Shown one piece after another: positions 18,105 to 26,226 of a stretch of DNA of 64,000 nucleotides. Numbering within the stretch: the stretch's first letter is position 1; every line of letters starts with the position of its first letter. The notes under the pieces are model-generated. The model ran no database searches. It was given only the letters and a program-made list of their open reading frames with translations, and was not told the DNA's origin. Made by a program: the position numbers and the translations under genes. The stretch is from the NCBI GenBank assembly GCA_963720725.1, contig CAVRGN010000003.1:620001-684000 (forward strand), read 5' to 3'. The stretch comes from Benzoatithermus sp963720725. Its GTDB lineage: Bacteria > Pseudomonadota > Alphaproteobacteria > Geminicoccales > Geminicoccaceae.

Positions 18105-19543
18105 CAGCCCGTTGACGAAGTCGGGTTTGGCTGATTCGCTGCCGCCGTGACGGTGCGGGGACGAGCATGGCGCTTGGGCGGCAGGGCGAGCGGCAGGCGG
18201 ACTTGATGGTGGGCTGGGCGGAGCTGCCGCGCTCGCCGGGGCACGTCTTCTACGATCGACTGCAGGCGGTGCTGGTCGAGGCTGGGTTCGACGGCTTCGC
18301 CGAGCAGCAATGTGCGCCCTACTACGCCAGCAAGCGGGGCCGGCCGTCGTTGCCGCCGGGCCGCTACTTCCGGATCCATCTGGTCGGCTACTTCGAGGGG
18401 ATCGACAGCGAGCGCGGTCTGGAATGGCGCTGCGCCGACAGCCTGTCGCTGCGGGAGTTTCTGCGCCTGGGTGTGAGCGAGCGGGTGCCCGACCATTCGT
18501 GGCTGAGCCGGACGCGCTCGCGGCTGCCGCTGGAGGTGCACGAGGCGGTGTTCACCTGGGTGCTGCAGCGGCTGGCCGAGCACGGCCTGATCCGGGGCGA
18601 CCGGATCGGTGTCGATGCCTCGACCATGGAAGCCAACGCGGCGCTGCGCTCGATCGTCCGCCGCGACAGCGGCGAAGGCTACCGGGAGATGCTGCAGCGG
18701 CTGGCCAAGGAGAGCGGCATCGCGACACCGACGGCCGAGGATCTGATCCGGCTGGACCGCCAGCGCCAGGGCAAGCGGCTGTCCAACCAGGACTGGACCT
18801 CGCCGACGGATCCGCAGGCCAAGATCGCCAAGATGAAGGACGGCCGCACCCGGCTGGGCTACAAGCCCGAGCATGCGGTCGATCTCGACACCGGCGCCAT
18901 CGTCGCGGCGGAGATCCACCCGCCGATCAGGGCGACACCACGACCCTGCCGGGCACGCTCGAGGCGGCCGAAGCCAACCTGGCGGCGGTCGATGCGGCCC
19001 CGACCGTGAACGACCCGGCCGAGCTGATCGCCGACAAAGGCTATCATTCGCGCGACGGGCTGAAGGATCTGGAAGACGGCGCCTGGAAGAGCCGGATCGC
19101 CGAGAAGAAGGTGAGGCGTCCATCGCTGGCATGGCGACGAGGACGCCCGACGGGCAGTCTACAACAACCGCGCCCGACTGCGCTCAGGCGTGGCCAAAGA
19201 AGCGTTCAAGCTCCGAGCCGAGCTGGTCGAGCGCAGCTTCGCCCTCACCCTCGATCGTGGCGGCATGCGCCGCGCCTGGCTGCGTGGCCGCGAGAACCTG
19301 CACAAACGCTACCTCGTGCACGTCGCCGGCTACAATCTCGGCCTGATCATGCGGCTCATGATCGGTGCCGGGACCCCAAGGGAGTTCTCGGCCCGTGCCT
19401 CGGCGCACCTGATGCTGCTCACCACCGCCGCCGACACCCTGATCGGCATCCTCATCGTTGCCACCGACACCGAAGCCGCGATGCTCGTCGTCAGCTGCGA
19501 GCAGGACCTGCACGGCTGAAAGCCCGGTTTCGTCAACGGGCTG
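18105..19543 (+). mobile_element. IS1182-family insertion sequence, about 1.44 kb
   Basis: Terminal inverted repeats: left CAGCCCGTTGACGAAGTCGG from 18105, right (complement) CAGCCCGTTGACGAAACCGG ending at 19543. CTAA flanks both ends (18101-18104 and 19544-19547), a 4-bp target duplication as expected for the family. It carries a broken transposase gene on the plus strand. The element sits between the AT-richer membrane protein and an IS630-family element. Confidence 0.88.
18167..19519 (+). pseudogene. IS1182-family transposase, two frameshifts
   Basis: Three consecutive frames make up one transposase. First part: MALGRQGERQADLMVGWAEL, then RYFRIHLVGYFEGIDSERGL, SLREFLRLGVSERVPDHSWL and GVDASTMEANAALRSIV. 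The frame changes near 18914-18920, where one base seems missing (EIHPADQGDTTTLPGTL in the next frame, then ELIADKGYHSRDGL). It changes again near 19115, leading to RWHGDEDARRAVYNNRARLR and KRYLVHVAGYNLGLIMRLM. It is a DDE enzyme of the DUF772 plus DDE_Tnp_1 type. As written it cannot make full-length transposase. Confidence 0.85.
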
Positions 19544-19693
19544 CTAAGGGGGTTTTGCGTTTGACGCGGTTGCCTACCTCAGACAGATGTGGCTGAGTGA
19601 TGACGCCCGGCTGGCTGTCCGTCGGTTGGCTAGCGGTCGAGCCTCCAGGCGTTTCTGCTAGGTCGGAATGTCGTGGAACTTTCGACATAAGAA

Positions 19694-20657
19694 CTAGAGC
19701 ATTTTCCGATCATTCGAAGTCGTATTCTGCGGCCTGGAAGTAGTTTCGGCACTCGGTGGGAGTGAACTGTTCGATGGCGGCGCCGATGGCGTTCCAGAGG
19801 TCGACGATCGTTCGCGCGGCAATCTGCTCAGCCACGCCTTGAGCTTGGCGAAGGCCATCTCGATCGGGTTGAAGTCCGGCGAGTAGGGCGGCAGGAAGTG
19901 AAGCTCGGCGCCGGTGGCCTCGATGGCCTGGCGGACGGCTGCGGGCTTGTGCGCCGGCAGGTGGTCGAGAACGACGATGTCGCCCGGTCGCAAGGTCGGT
20001 GCGAGAACCTGCTCCACATAGGCCTGGAAGGCGGCACCGTTCATCGGCCCGTCGAGGACCATGGGTGCCGTCATCCGGTCGTGGCGAAGGGCACCGACGA
20101 AGGTGGTTGTCTTCCAGTGGCCGTGCGGCACTGGCGCCCGGCAGCGCTCTCCCTTGGCTGCCCGACCGTAGCGCCTGGCCATCTTCGTCGAGGCGCCCGT
20201 CTCGTCGATGAAGACGAGGCGTTCCGGCTCCAGCTCGGGCTGGACCTCGAACCAGGCCAGCCGCCGCTGCCAGACGTCAGGCCGCTGCTGCTCGGCGGCG
20301 TGGGCGGTTTTTTTTGAAGCTGAGCCCGTGGCGATCGAGCAGCCGCCAGACGGTGCTGGGTGCCACGGCAAGACCGTGCTTTTGCTCCAGATACGCCACG
20401 ATCTCCGCAAGCGTGAGGTCCGGCGTCTCTTCGATCCGGGCAAGGATTTCCGCGGCATGGCTCTCGAGCCGATGCGAACGCTTGTCGCCCCCGCGCGGCC
20501 GCGGCCGGACGCTGCCTGTGCGGCGCCACCGCTGCAGCCATTTGATCGCCGTCGATGCAGCGACGCCGAAGCGGACCGCCGCTGCCCGGCACGACATGCC
20601 GTCGTCGACCGCTGCCACGACGCGGCGGCGCAGATCATCGGAAAGCGCGAGAGCCAT
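19694..20657 (-). CDS. IS630-family transposase, two frames joined at an A8 tract
   Basis: The first frame begins MALALSDDLRRRVVAAVDDG, with a helix-turn-helix (CRAAAVRFGVAASTAIKWLQR) and PSTVWRLLDRHGLSFKK. At the run of eight A (plus-strand T 20308-20315) the DDE domain continues one base on: TAHAAEQQRPDVWQRRLAWF, the first Asp in LVFIDETGAS, the second in IVVLDHLPAHK and Glu in PDFNPIEMAFAKLKAWL. Seven A would give one continuous frame. This is either translational frameshifting, known for some two-frame IS630 members, or an extra base in the sequence. It ends at TAG 19694, which uses the flanking TA. Confidence 0.85.
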
Positions 20658-20748
20658 CGAGGCTGGCCTCCTTCACCAGCCCAGATCTTAAATCACAAAC
20701 CACCGACTACGGGAATCCCAAATGATTCCATAAGCTTAGAAAATGCGC
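19697..20748 (-). mobile_element. IS630-family insertion sequence, about 1.05 kb
   Basis: Flanked by TA on both sides (19695-19696 and 20749-20750), the target of IS630/Tc1-mariner elements. Ends are GAGCATTTTC at 19697 and, in complement, GCGCATTTTC ending at 20748, matching at 9 of 10 positions. The transposase runs on the minus strand across nearly the whole element. On the right it interrupts a helicase-like sequence. Confidence 0.85.
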
Positions 20749-20750
20749 TA

Positions 20751-21029
20751 ATCGCCCGCCGGGGCCGCAATACCCTCATCTTCGTCCACCGTCGCCAGCG
20801 CGTGGAGCCGTGGGCACATCGCCTGTAGGCATTCCTGTCGCTTGAGGCCGGCGAGGTCGGTGTCATCGGCGGCGGCAAGCGGAAGCCGAGCGGCCGCATC
20901 AACGAGGCGCTGATCCAGAGTCTTGTCCGCATGGGTGAAGTCTCGGAGCTGGTCGCCGGCTATGGCCTCTTGGTCGTCGACGAGTGCCATCACCTGTCGG
21001 CCGTCGGCTTCGAGCTCGTCGCCCGAAGG
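20751..21029 (+). pseudogene. Superfamily 2 (DEAD/DEAH-type) helicase remnant
   Basis: A 93-codon piece beginning right at the IS630 boundary: NTLIFVHRRQRVEPWAHRL, a TAG at about 20826, then FLSLEAGEVGVIGGGKRKPS, GRINEALIQSLVRMGE and the Walker B box LLVVDECHHLSAVGFELVAR. This matches the motif Ia-II region of large SF2 helicases found with primase-like genes in defence-type loci (the TOTE-like group), by memory of motifs. Both ends are missing: the 5' side is cut by the IS, and the 3' side gives way to an antisense IS256 fragment. Not functional. Confidence 0.7.
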
Positions 21030-21044
21030 CTTCCGGCCGCGCGG

Positions 21045-21150
21045 CCTCGGCCGCACCGGCCGTCTCGGACATCTCGGAGTCCAGCACCTCCTGCAGCGCA
21101 GCGCGCATCAGCGTCCGGACGATGTTGCAGGCTCTTGCAGCAGCCGCCGC
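21045..21150 (-). pseudogene. IS256-family transposase N-terminal fragment
   Basis: The minus strand encodes NIVRTLMRAALQEVLDSEMS followed by ETAGAAEA, resembling the conserved N-terminus of IS256 transposases (ALQEVLEAEMTE..GA). No continuation is found. It abuts the helicase remnant and differs from the intact IS256 element at 15.5-17 kb. The remaining DNA up to 21266 shows nothing recognisable. Confidence 0.45.
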
Positions 21151-21266
21151 ACGCTACCAGCGCGGACGGGCGCGTCGTCCCGACCGTTCTGGGCGGAGGA
21201 TCCGGACGCGCCACCGTCACCCCGATCGGAGCTGGCGCGGACGCTCTGCGCGAAGTCCGCACGGCA

Positions 21267-23963
21267 TCATGCGGCGGCATGCATCCTGCGGCCGGGGCGG
21301 CGGCCGGGACGGAAGCGCTCGACCAGTTCGGCGCGCGGCATCGGCCGGCCGAACAGGTAGCCCTGCACCTCGTCGATCCCCATCATGCGCAAAGCCGCCA
21401 TCTGCTCCTCGGTCTCGATCCCCTCGGCGCAGCTCTGGATGCCGAGGCTGCGAGTCATGCCGACGATCGCCAGGATGATCGCCTCGCCACCGCGGTCCAA
21501 GGCCTGGACGAACGAGCGGTCGATCTTGATCTTGTTGAAGCGGAACTTGGTCAGATAGCTCATGGACGAGTAGCCGGTGCCGAAATCGTCCATGGCCAGA
21601 TGAACGCCCATGTCGACGAACTGGTTCATCATCGCGTTCGAGCGGGCGTTGTTGGCGAGCAGCACTCCTTCGGTGATCTCGACCTCGAGCTGCGTCGGCG
21701 GCAGGCCGGAGCGCCGCAGCGCGCCGGCCACCGTGTCCAGGAGATCGTCGTCGATGAACTGGGCCGGCGACAGGTTGACGGCCACCTGCACCTCGCCCCA
21801 TTCGGCCGCATCCTGGCAGGCGCGCTCGAGCACCCAGCGACCGATCTGGGCGATCATCCGGGTCTCCTCGGCGACCGGGATGAACAGTCCCGGCGCAATC
21901 AGGCCGTGCTGCGGATGGCGCCAGCGGATCAAGGCCTCGACCCCCGACAGCTCGCGGGTCCGCGCGTTCATCTTGGGCTGATAGAACACCTCGAACTCGT
22001 GGTTTTCGATCGCCTTGGCCATGTCCCGTTCCAGCGCCTTGCGCGCCTGCAGCCGCGCATCCATGCCCGGTTCGAAGAAGCGCAGCGCCGAGCGGCCATC
22101 CTCCTTGGCGCGGGTCATCACCATGCCGGCCATGTGCAGGGCGCGCTCGGCCGAATCCGCTTCGGTCGGCAGCATGATCGCGGCCACGCTGACGCTGACC
22201 ACGATCTCCTGCTCGCCCACCGGCATCGGCTGGGCGAGCTCGTCCTGGACCGATTTGGCCAGCACCTGCGCCGCCTGCGCCTCAGCCACGGCCGGGCGGA
22301 CCAGGACGAACTCGTCCGCCCCCAGGCGGGCCACCACGTCGCCGGGCTGGGCCAGATTGGCCAGCCTCTGTGCGACAGCACGGATCAGCCGGTCGCCGAC
22401 GATCGGGCCATGGACGTCGTTGACCTCCTTGAAGCGGTCGACGTCGATCATGAGGAATGCGGCGAGCTGACCACGCCGGCAGGCGGCCTCGAGCAGCCGC
22501 GCGGTCCCGTCGATCAGTCCCTGCCGGTTCAGGACGCCGGTCAACGCGTCGTGGCCGCTCAGGAACTCGGCGGTCTTGCGCGCCTCGATCTCCACGGTCA
22601 CGTCCGTGGCCGTGCCGCGCCAGCCGGCCAGATTGCCGCCCGCGTCGCGCGTGGGCTTGCCGGACACGCGCAGCGCCCGCGGCCGGCCCTCGAGATCGAG
22701 ATAGCAGCGCGGGATGCTGCGGAACAGCTGCTGCTCGTGCAGGGCTTCGTCGAGTTCGCCCGAACGCTCCTCGCCGGCCATCGGCAGCAGCAGCTCGGTG
22801 ATCGGTCGGCCCTCGATGTCGCCGAGCGCGATGCCGGTGAGCGCGATGAAGCGGTCGGAGATCCAGGTCAGCCTGCCCTGGGCGTCGGCCTCGAAGATCC
22901 AATCCGAGCTGGCGTCGGCGACGTCGCGAAACCGGCTCTCGCTTTCCACGATCGCCAGGGTCGAGGAACGGCTCTGGCGCAAGGCCGACCAGCCCAACGC
23001 CGCCAGCAGCAGGAGCGCCGTGCACAAGGAAGGTGCGAGCGCCACCAGATAGTCGGTACCCGGCCGCCGCGCCTGCCAGGAGACACTGCCCACCGCCGCG
23101 GGCTCGCGCGCGGCGTGCTCGACGGGCTCCCACAGCACCAGCCGCGTCGCGAACGAACCGTTGCGCTCCCCGGCGACGCCGGCACCCGCCAGCCACGCCA
23201 TCAGCCCGGAGCCCGGGCGGGCGGGCTCGACCTCGATGCGCGCCGCATGGGCGGGAGGATTCCGGCCGGGTGCGAGCGTGAAGTCGATCTCCTCGACTCC
23301 CAGGGCCCTGGCGAGCTCGTCCAGCCATGCCGAGGTCAGGCTGCGCACCACCACCAGCACGTAAGGAGTGCCGCTCGGCCGCGGCCCGTTCCAGGTCGCC
23401 TCGGCGACGATCGCGGTCGCGGACATGATGCCCAGCCGCCCGCCGCGCATCGGCACATAGCCGTGCACCGCCTGCGGCTCGACCCCGGCGACGCTGGCGC
23501 GCGCCTTGAGAACGACCGGCCGCCACAGCGGGCTGCCCAGCGCCGAACCGATGTCGGCGTCGGTTCTCACTCCGTCGTGCGAAGCGTAGAGCGTCGAATC
23601 GTCCGGGGCCACGACGAAGGCGAGGTCGTAGGCGTGGGTGCTGAACAGGACCGGGCCGAGGCGATCTTCCGCCCAAGCCAGGTCTTGACGCAGCTGGATC
23701 GCCTCGACCGCCTCGTTCCACCACGCATAGTCCTTGACCACCCGGTCGAGCTGCCGCGCGCGCACCGCCAGCGCCTCCTCGATCACCTTGCGGGAATCGA
23801 TCTCGGCGGCCCGGTCCAGCTTGCCGGCGTTGAACTGCATCAGGGCTGCCAGGACGCCGGCGGAGATGAGAAACAGCACGGCCACGGGCAGGATGAGCTG
23901 ACGGTGGATCGCTATCGCTCGCCGCGACGCCATGCCGTTCGCGGCAATGACCTTGTCCTGCAT
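21267..23963 (-). CDS. CHASE4-like/PAS/GGDEF/EAL c-di-GMP protein, probable phosphodiesterase
   Basis: About 898 aa. One membrane helix at residues 20-40 (LILPVAVLFLISAGVLAALM), a periplasmic sensor with YAWWNEAVEAI (CHASE4-like), a second helix (LCTALLLLAALGWSAL), a PAS domain (DASSDWIFEADAQGRLTWIS), then GGDEF and EAL. The GGDEF signature is RLGADEF and the inhibitory RxxD site is QPGD, so cyclase activity is doubtful. The EAL domain keeps GVEALIRWRHP, EITEGVLL, DDFGTGYSS, KIDRSFV and AEGIETEEQ, so it should hydrolyse c-di-GMP. ATG 23963 (MQDKVIAANG) is preferred; ATG 24011 is possible. It lies at the right edge of the island but with host-like composition. Confidence 0.9.
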   Translation of the reverse strand: MQDKVIAANGMASRRAIAIHRQLILPVAVLFLISAGVLAALMQFNAGKLDRAAEIDSRKVIEEALAVRARQLDRVVKDYAWWNEAVEAIQLRQDLAWAEDRLGPVLFSTHAYDLAFVVAPDDSTLYASHDGVRTDADIGSALGSPLWRPVVLKARASVAGVEPQAVHGYVPMRGGRLGIMSATAIVAEATWNGPRPSGTPYVLVVVRSLTSAWLDELARALGVEEIDFTLAPGRNPPAHAARIEVEPARPGSGLMAWLAGAGVAGERNGSFATRLVLWEPVEHAAREPAAVGSVSWQARRPGTDYLVALAPSLCTALLLLAALGWSALRQSRSSTLAIVESESRFRDVADASSDWIFEADAQGRLTWISDRFIALTGIALGDIEGRPITELLLPMAGEERSGELDEALHEQQLFRSIPRCYLDLEGRPRALRVSGKPTRDAGGNLAGWRGTATDVTVEIEARKTAEFLSGHDALTGVLNRQGLIDGTARLLEAACRRGQLAAFLMIDVDRFKEVNDVHGPIVGDRLIRAVAQRLANLAQPGDVVARLGADEFVLVRPAVAEAQAAQVLAKSVQDELAQPMPVGEQEIVVSVSVAAIMLPTEADSAERALHMAGMVMTRAKEDGRSALRFFEPGMDARLQARKALERDMAKAIENHEFEVFYQPKMNARTRELSGVEALIRWRHPQHGLIAPGLFIPVAEETRMIAQIGRWVLERACQDAAEWGEVQVAVNLSPAQFIDDDLLDTVAGALRRSGLPPTQLEVEITEGVLLANNARSNAMMNQFVDMGVHLAMDDFGTGYSSMSYLTKFRFNKIKIDRSFVQALDRGGEAIILAIVGMTRSLGIQSCAEGIETEEQMAALRMMGIDEVQGYLFGRPMPRAELVERFRPGRRPGRRMHAAA

Positions 23964-24591
23964 CTCGTTTCCCGGTCGCGAATCTGGGCGAGCGGCCTGC
24001 CCGCCGGCCATCGGCCAGGGTCAAGGTTACCGACGTGGAGTTAACGGCCTCCTAAGTCCGACCCTCGGGCAGCGGGGGGTTCGCGCCGGCAGGCCGGACC
24101 GACCTCGGCCGACCTCGAGACCGCGGGACACGCCTGCCGTGGCAAGCCGGACACAAGGAGTGAAGCCGCGCGAGAAATGTCGGGAATAGGGCCCGGGGGG
24201 CTGCGTCCGTATGTCAGGTGTGCCGGTCTGGAAGCGAAGGTCGAATTTCCGACCCCGGCTTCAGCGCGTGCCACACGGGGGAACGGCCTTGGTCGAGTGT
24301 CGGCCGATGATGCGAGATCAGGTTGTTCCGCCCGACGATGACGGCTCGCCGGTCGGTACGCCAGCGTTTCCGCCCAACCGTTTCGGCTCCGCCGGCTCGC
24401 ATGCCGGCGGAGCCTCCCTTTTGGGCGGCCCGTGTGCTATGCTGGCCGATGATCGTGGCGTTGCGCCATGAAGCGGATCGGGCCTGCTCCCGACAGCGAC
24501 GCTCGCGAACGTGCCGGACCGTCAGCATCGGCGGCCCGCAACAATCGGCGATCCGTGCGATCGGATCCAACTGACGGCGGAATCATCACGC
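23964..24591. other. Intergenic region before the ECF sigma gene
   Basis: 628 bases between divergent genes. No convincing coding frame. It contains one strong hairpin (24385-24414), annotated separately, and must carry the promoters of the EAL protein and of the sigma-factor operon. No clear -35/-10 pair could be fixed by eye. Confidence 0.55.
24385..24414 (+). terminator. Strong GC hairpin with short T-run, terminator-like
   Basis: GGCTCCGCCGGC, a 6-nt loop TCGCAT, and GCCGGCGGAGCC form a perfect 12-bp stem, followed by TCCCTTTTG. This fits a factor-independent terminator read on the plus strand. No gene ends upstream, so it would end either an unannotated short transcript or a leader of the sigma operon. 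Confidence 0.5.
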
Positions 24592-25131
24592 ATGCCCAGC
24601 CCGAACAATGCCAGCCGGGACGACGATCCGTTGATGGCGGACATCACCAGCCATCTGGCGTCCATGCGGCGCTACGCGCTGGTCCTGGTCGGCGACCCGC
24701 ACGAGGCCGACGACCTGGTCCAGGAAGCGCTCGCCCGGGTGCTCGCGCACATGCGCACCTGGCGGCCGGTCCGGGATCTGCGCGCCTATCTGTTCACGAC
24801 GCTCCACAATGTCTTCATCGACACCACCCGCAAGCGGCACAACCGTGCCAGTCACGTGCCCATCGAGGACGTGCTGGGCACGCTGTCGTCGCCGGCGACG
24901 CAGTCGCGGCGCCTGGAATTCCGCGATCTGCTGCAGGGTCTGGCGGCCTTGCCGGAACAGCAGCGCGAGGTGCTGTTGCTTGTTGGTCTGGAAGGGATGA
25001 GCTACCTTGAGACCGCCCGGATTCTAGACGTGCCCATAGGAACGATCATGTCCCGTCTTTCCCGCGGCCGCGAAGCGCTGCGTCAGCTCATGACGCACGG
25101 GGCGGTCGCGCGGTTGCGTGTGGTAAAGTAG
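24592..25131 (+). CDS. ECF-family RNA polymerase sigma factor
   Basis: 179 aa with only sigma regions 2 and 4. Region 2: HLASMRRYALVLVGDPHEAD, DLVQEALARVLAH and AYLFTTLHNVFIDTTRKR. Region 4: LQGLAALPEQQREVLLLVG, EGMSYLETARILDVPIGTIMS and RLSRGREALRQL, the helix-turn-helix. The stop is 2 nt before the anti-sigma start, so the two are cotranscribed and the partner probably holds it at the membrane. ATG 24592 is used; ATG 24634 (MADITSHL) would also keep the domains. The stimulus cannot be read from the sequence. Confidence 0.92.
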   Translation: MPSPNNASRDDDPLMADITSHLASMRRYALVLVGDPHEADDLVQEALARVLAHMRTWRPVRDLRAYLFTTLHNVFIDTTRKRHNRASHVPIEDVLGTLSSPATQSRRLEFRDLLQGLAALPEQQREVLLLVGLEGMSYLETARILDVPIGTIMSRLSRGREALRQLMTHGAVARLRVVK

Positions 25132-25133
25132 CC

Positions 25134-26147
25134 ATGTCATCGCATGATTCCGTCGGCTCCTTGAGCGATGCCGATCTTCACGCCTTCGTCGACGGCGAGC
25201 TGGATGGTCGCCGCTACCGGGAGATCGTGGCGATGCTCGCCAACGATCAGAAGGCGGCGGAACGGGTCAACGGCTACCTGCGGCAGCAGGGCGAACTGGC
25301 GGCTCTGCGCGAACAGCTGTCGGGCCTCGAGCCGGTGGACGACGATCTCACGACCGAGCTCACGCGGCAGCTCACGGCCACGGTGCGCCATCAACGCCGG
25401 GTCCGCTACGGTGCGATGAGCTCGGCGCTCGCCGCCACGGTGCTGATCGGCATGGTGGGAATGTGGGGTCCGGATCCGAGCGCGATGGCGGAGCGGCTGG
25501 CCTTCTCGCATCACGTCGCCGACTCCGGACCGCAGATGCTCTTCGGCCGCGATCCGTTCAACGGAGCCGCGCAGCTGGCCACCGCGGCCACCGGCGAGAT
25601 GCCGCTCCAGCTCGACCAGCAGCTCGCCGCCTACTCGATCCGCCGCCCGGATCTCGCCGCACACGGCCTCCGCTTCGTCGGTGGCGACGCGTTGAACGGC
25701 GGCGACGCTCCCTCGGTGCGGCTGGTCTATGCCGACGACGAGGACCGCCGGGTGTTCCTGTTCATCGGCGCCGTCGGCAGTGGCGCCGACGTGGCGCTGA
25801 CGGTGGTGCCCGAGGGTCACGTGTCGCTGAACTGGCGGCGGGGCTCGCTGGTGTTTGCGCTGATCGGGCCCAAGGACAGCGACCAGCTGCTCGAAGTGAT
25901 GGCCGCGACCAGCGAGCTGCTGGCGATCCCGCCCGCCAACGCGGTCGAGACTTCGCCCGCGATCGTCGCCCAGCAGCCCGGCGAGCCCAGCCTGGGAACC
26001 GGCGATCCGGCGCCGGCGGTGGCGGTGCAATCGGTGGATCGCAGCATCGGGGAGGTCGACGGCACGGCCGATCGCGCCAAGACCGGCACCGGCACCCTGC
26101 CCCTGACGCCCGCGGTCTCCGTCGATGGCGTGAGCAACCCGCTCTAG
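25134..26147 (+). CDS. Membrane anti-sigma factor paired with the ECF sigma
   Basis: The N-terminal 90 residues are cytoplasmic and open with LSDADLHAFVDGELDGRRYR, the usual start of anti-sigma domains, but without the zinc HxxxCxxC motif. One membrane helix follows (MSSALAATVLIGMVGMWG), then a 220-residue periplasmic part including RLVYADDEDRRVFLFIGA and a low-complexity Pro/Thr tail. Position and architecture give the role: binding and silencing the sigma factor until an envelope signal arrives. Confidence 0.85.
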   Translation: MSSHDSVGSLSDADLHAFVDGELDGRRYREIVAMLANDQKAAERVNGYLRQQGELAALREQLSGLEPVDDDLTTELTRQLTATVRHQRRVRYGAMSSALAATVLIGMVGMWGPDPSAMAERLAFSHHVADSGPQMLFGRDPFNGAAQLATAATGEMPLQLDQQLAAYSIRRPDLAAHGLRFVGGDALNGGDAPSVRLVYADDEDRRVFLFIGAVGSGADVALTVVPEGHVSLNWRRGSLVFALIGPKDSDQLLEVMAATSELLAIPPANAVETSPAIVAQQPGEPSLGTGDPAPAVAVQSVDRSIGEVDGTADRAKTGTGTLPLTPAVSVDGVSNPL

Positions 26148-26197
26148 AGCGTTTCCGCTCGGCGCTAGAACGCTCCGGGCGAAGGCGCGATCGGACG

Positions 26198-26226
26198 CGC
26201 CGGCTTCCGATGCTAGGAAGCCGGCG
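26198..26226. terminator. Hairpin between convergent genes
   Basis: CGCCGGCTTCC, loop GATGCTA, then GGAAGCCGGCG: a perfect 11-bp stem between the anti-sigma gene and the convergent DUF4340 gene, overlapping the latter's stop codon. There is no T-run on either side, so it may be a Rho-assisted or mRNA-stabilising structure rather than an intrinsic terminator. Confidence 0.4.

Noticed and set aside
20826..20828. Readthrough or recoding of the TAG inside the helicase remnant
   Set aside because: Both ends of the gene are missing, so the stop is ordinary decay.
20931..24044. A 1037-codon open frame on the plus strand across the EAL gene
   Set aside because: It is antisense to a clear CHASE/PAS/GGDEF/EAL gene; its translation is low-complexity Arg/Gly/His/Gln as expected from the opposite strand of high-GC DNA.
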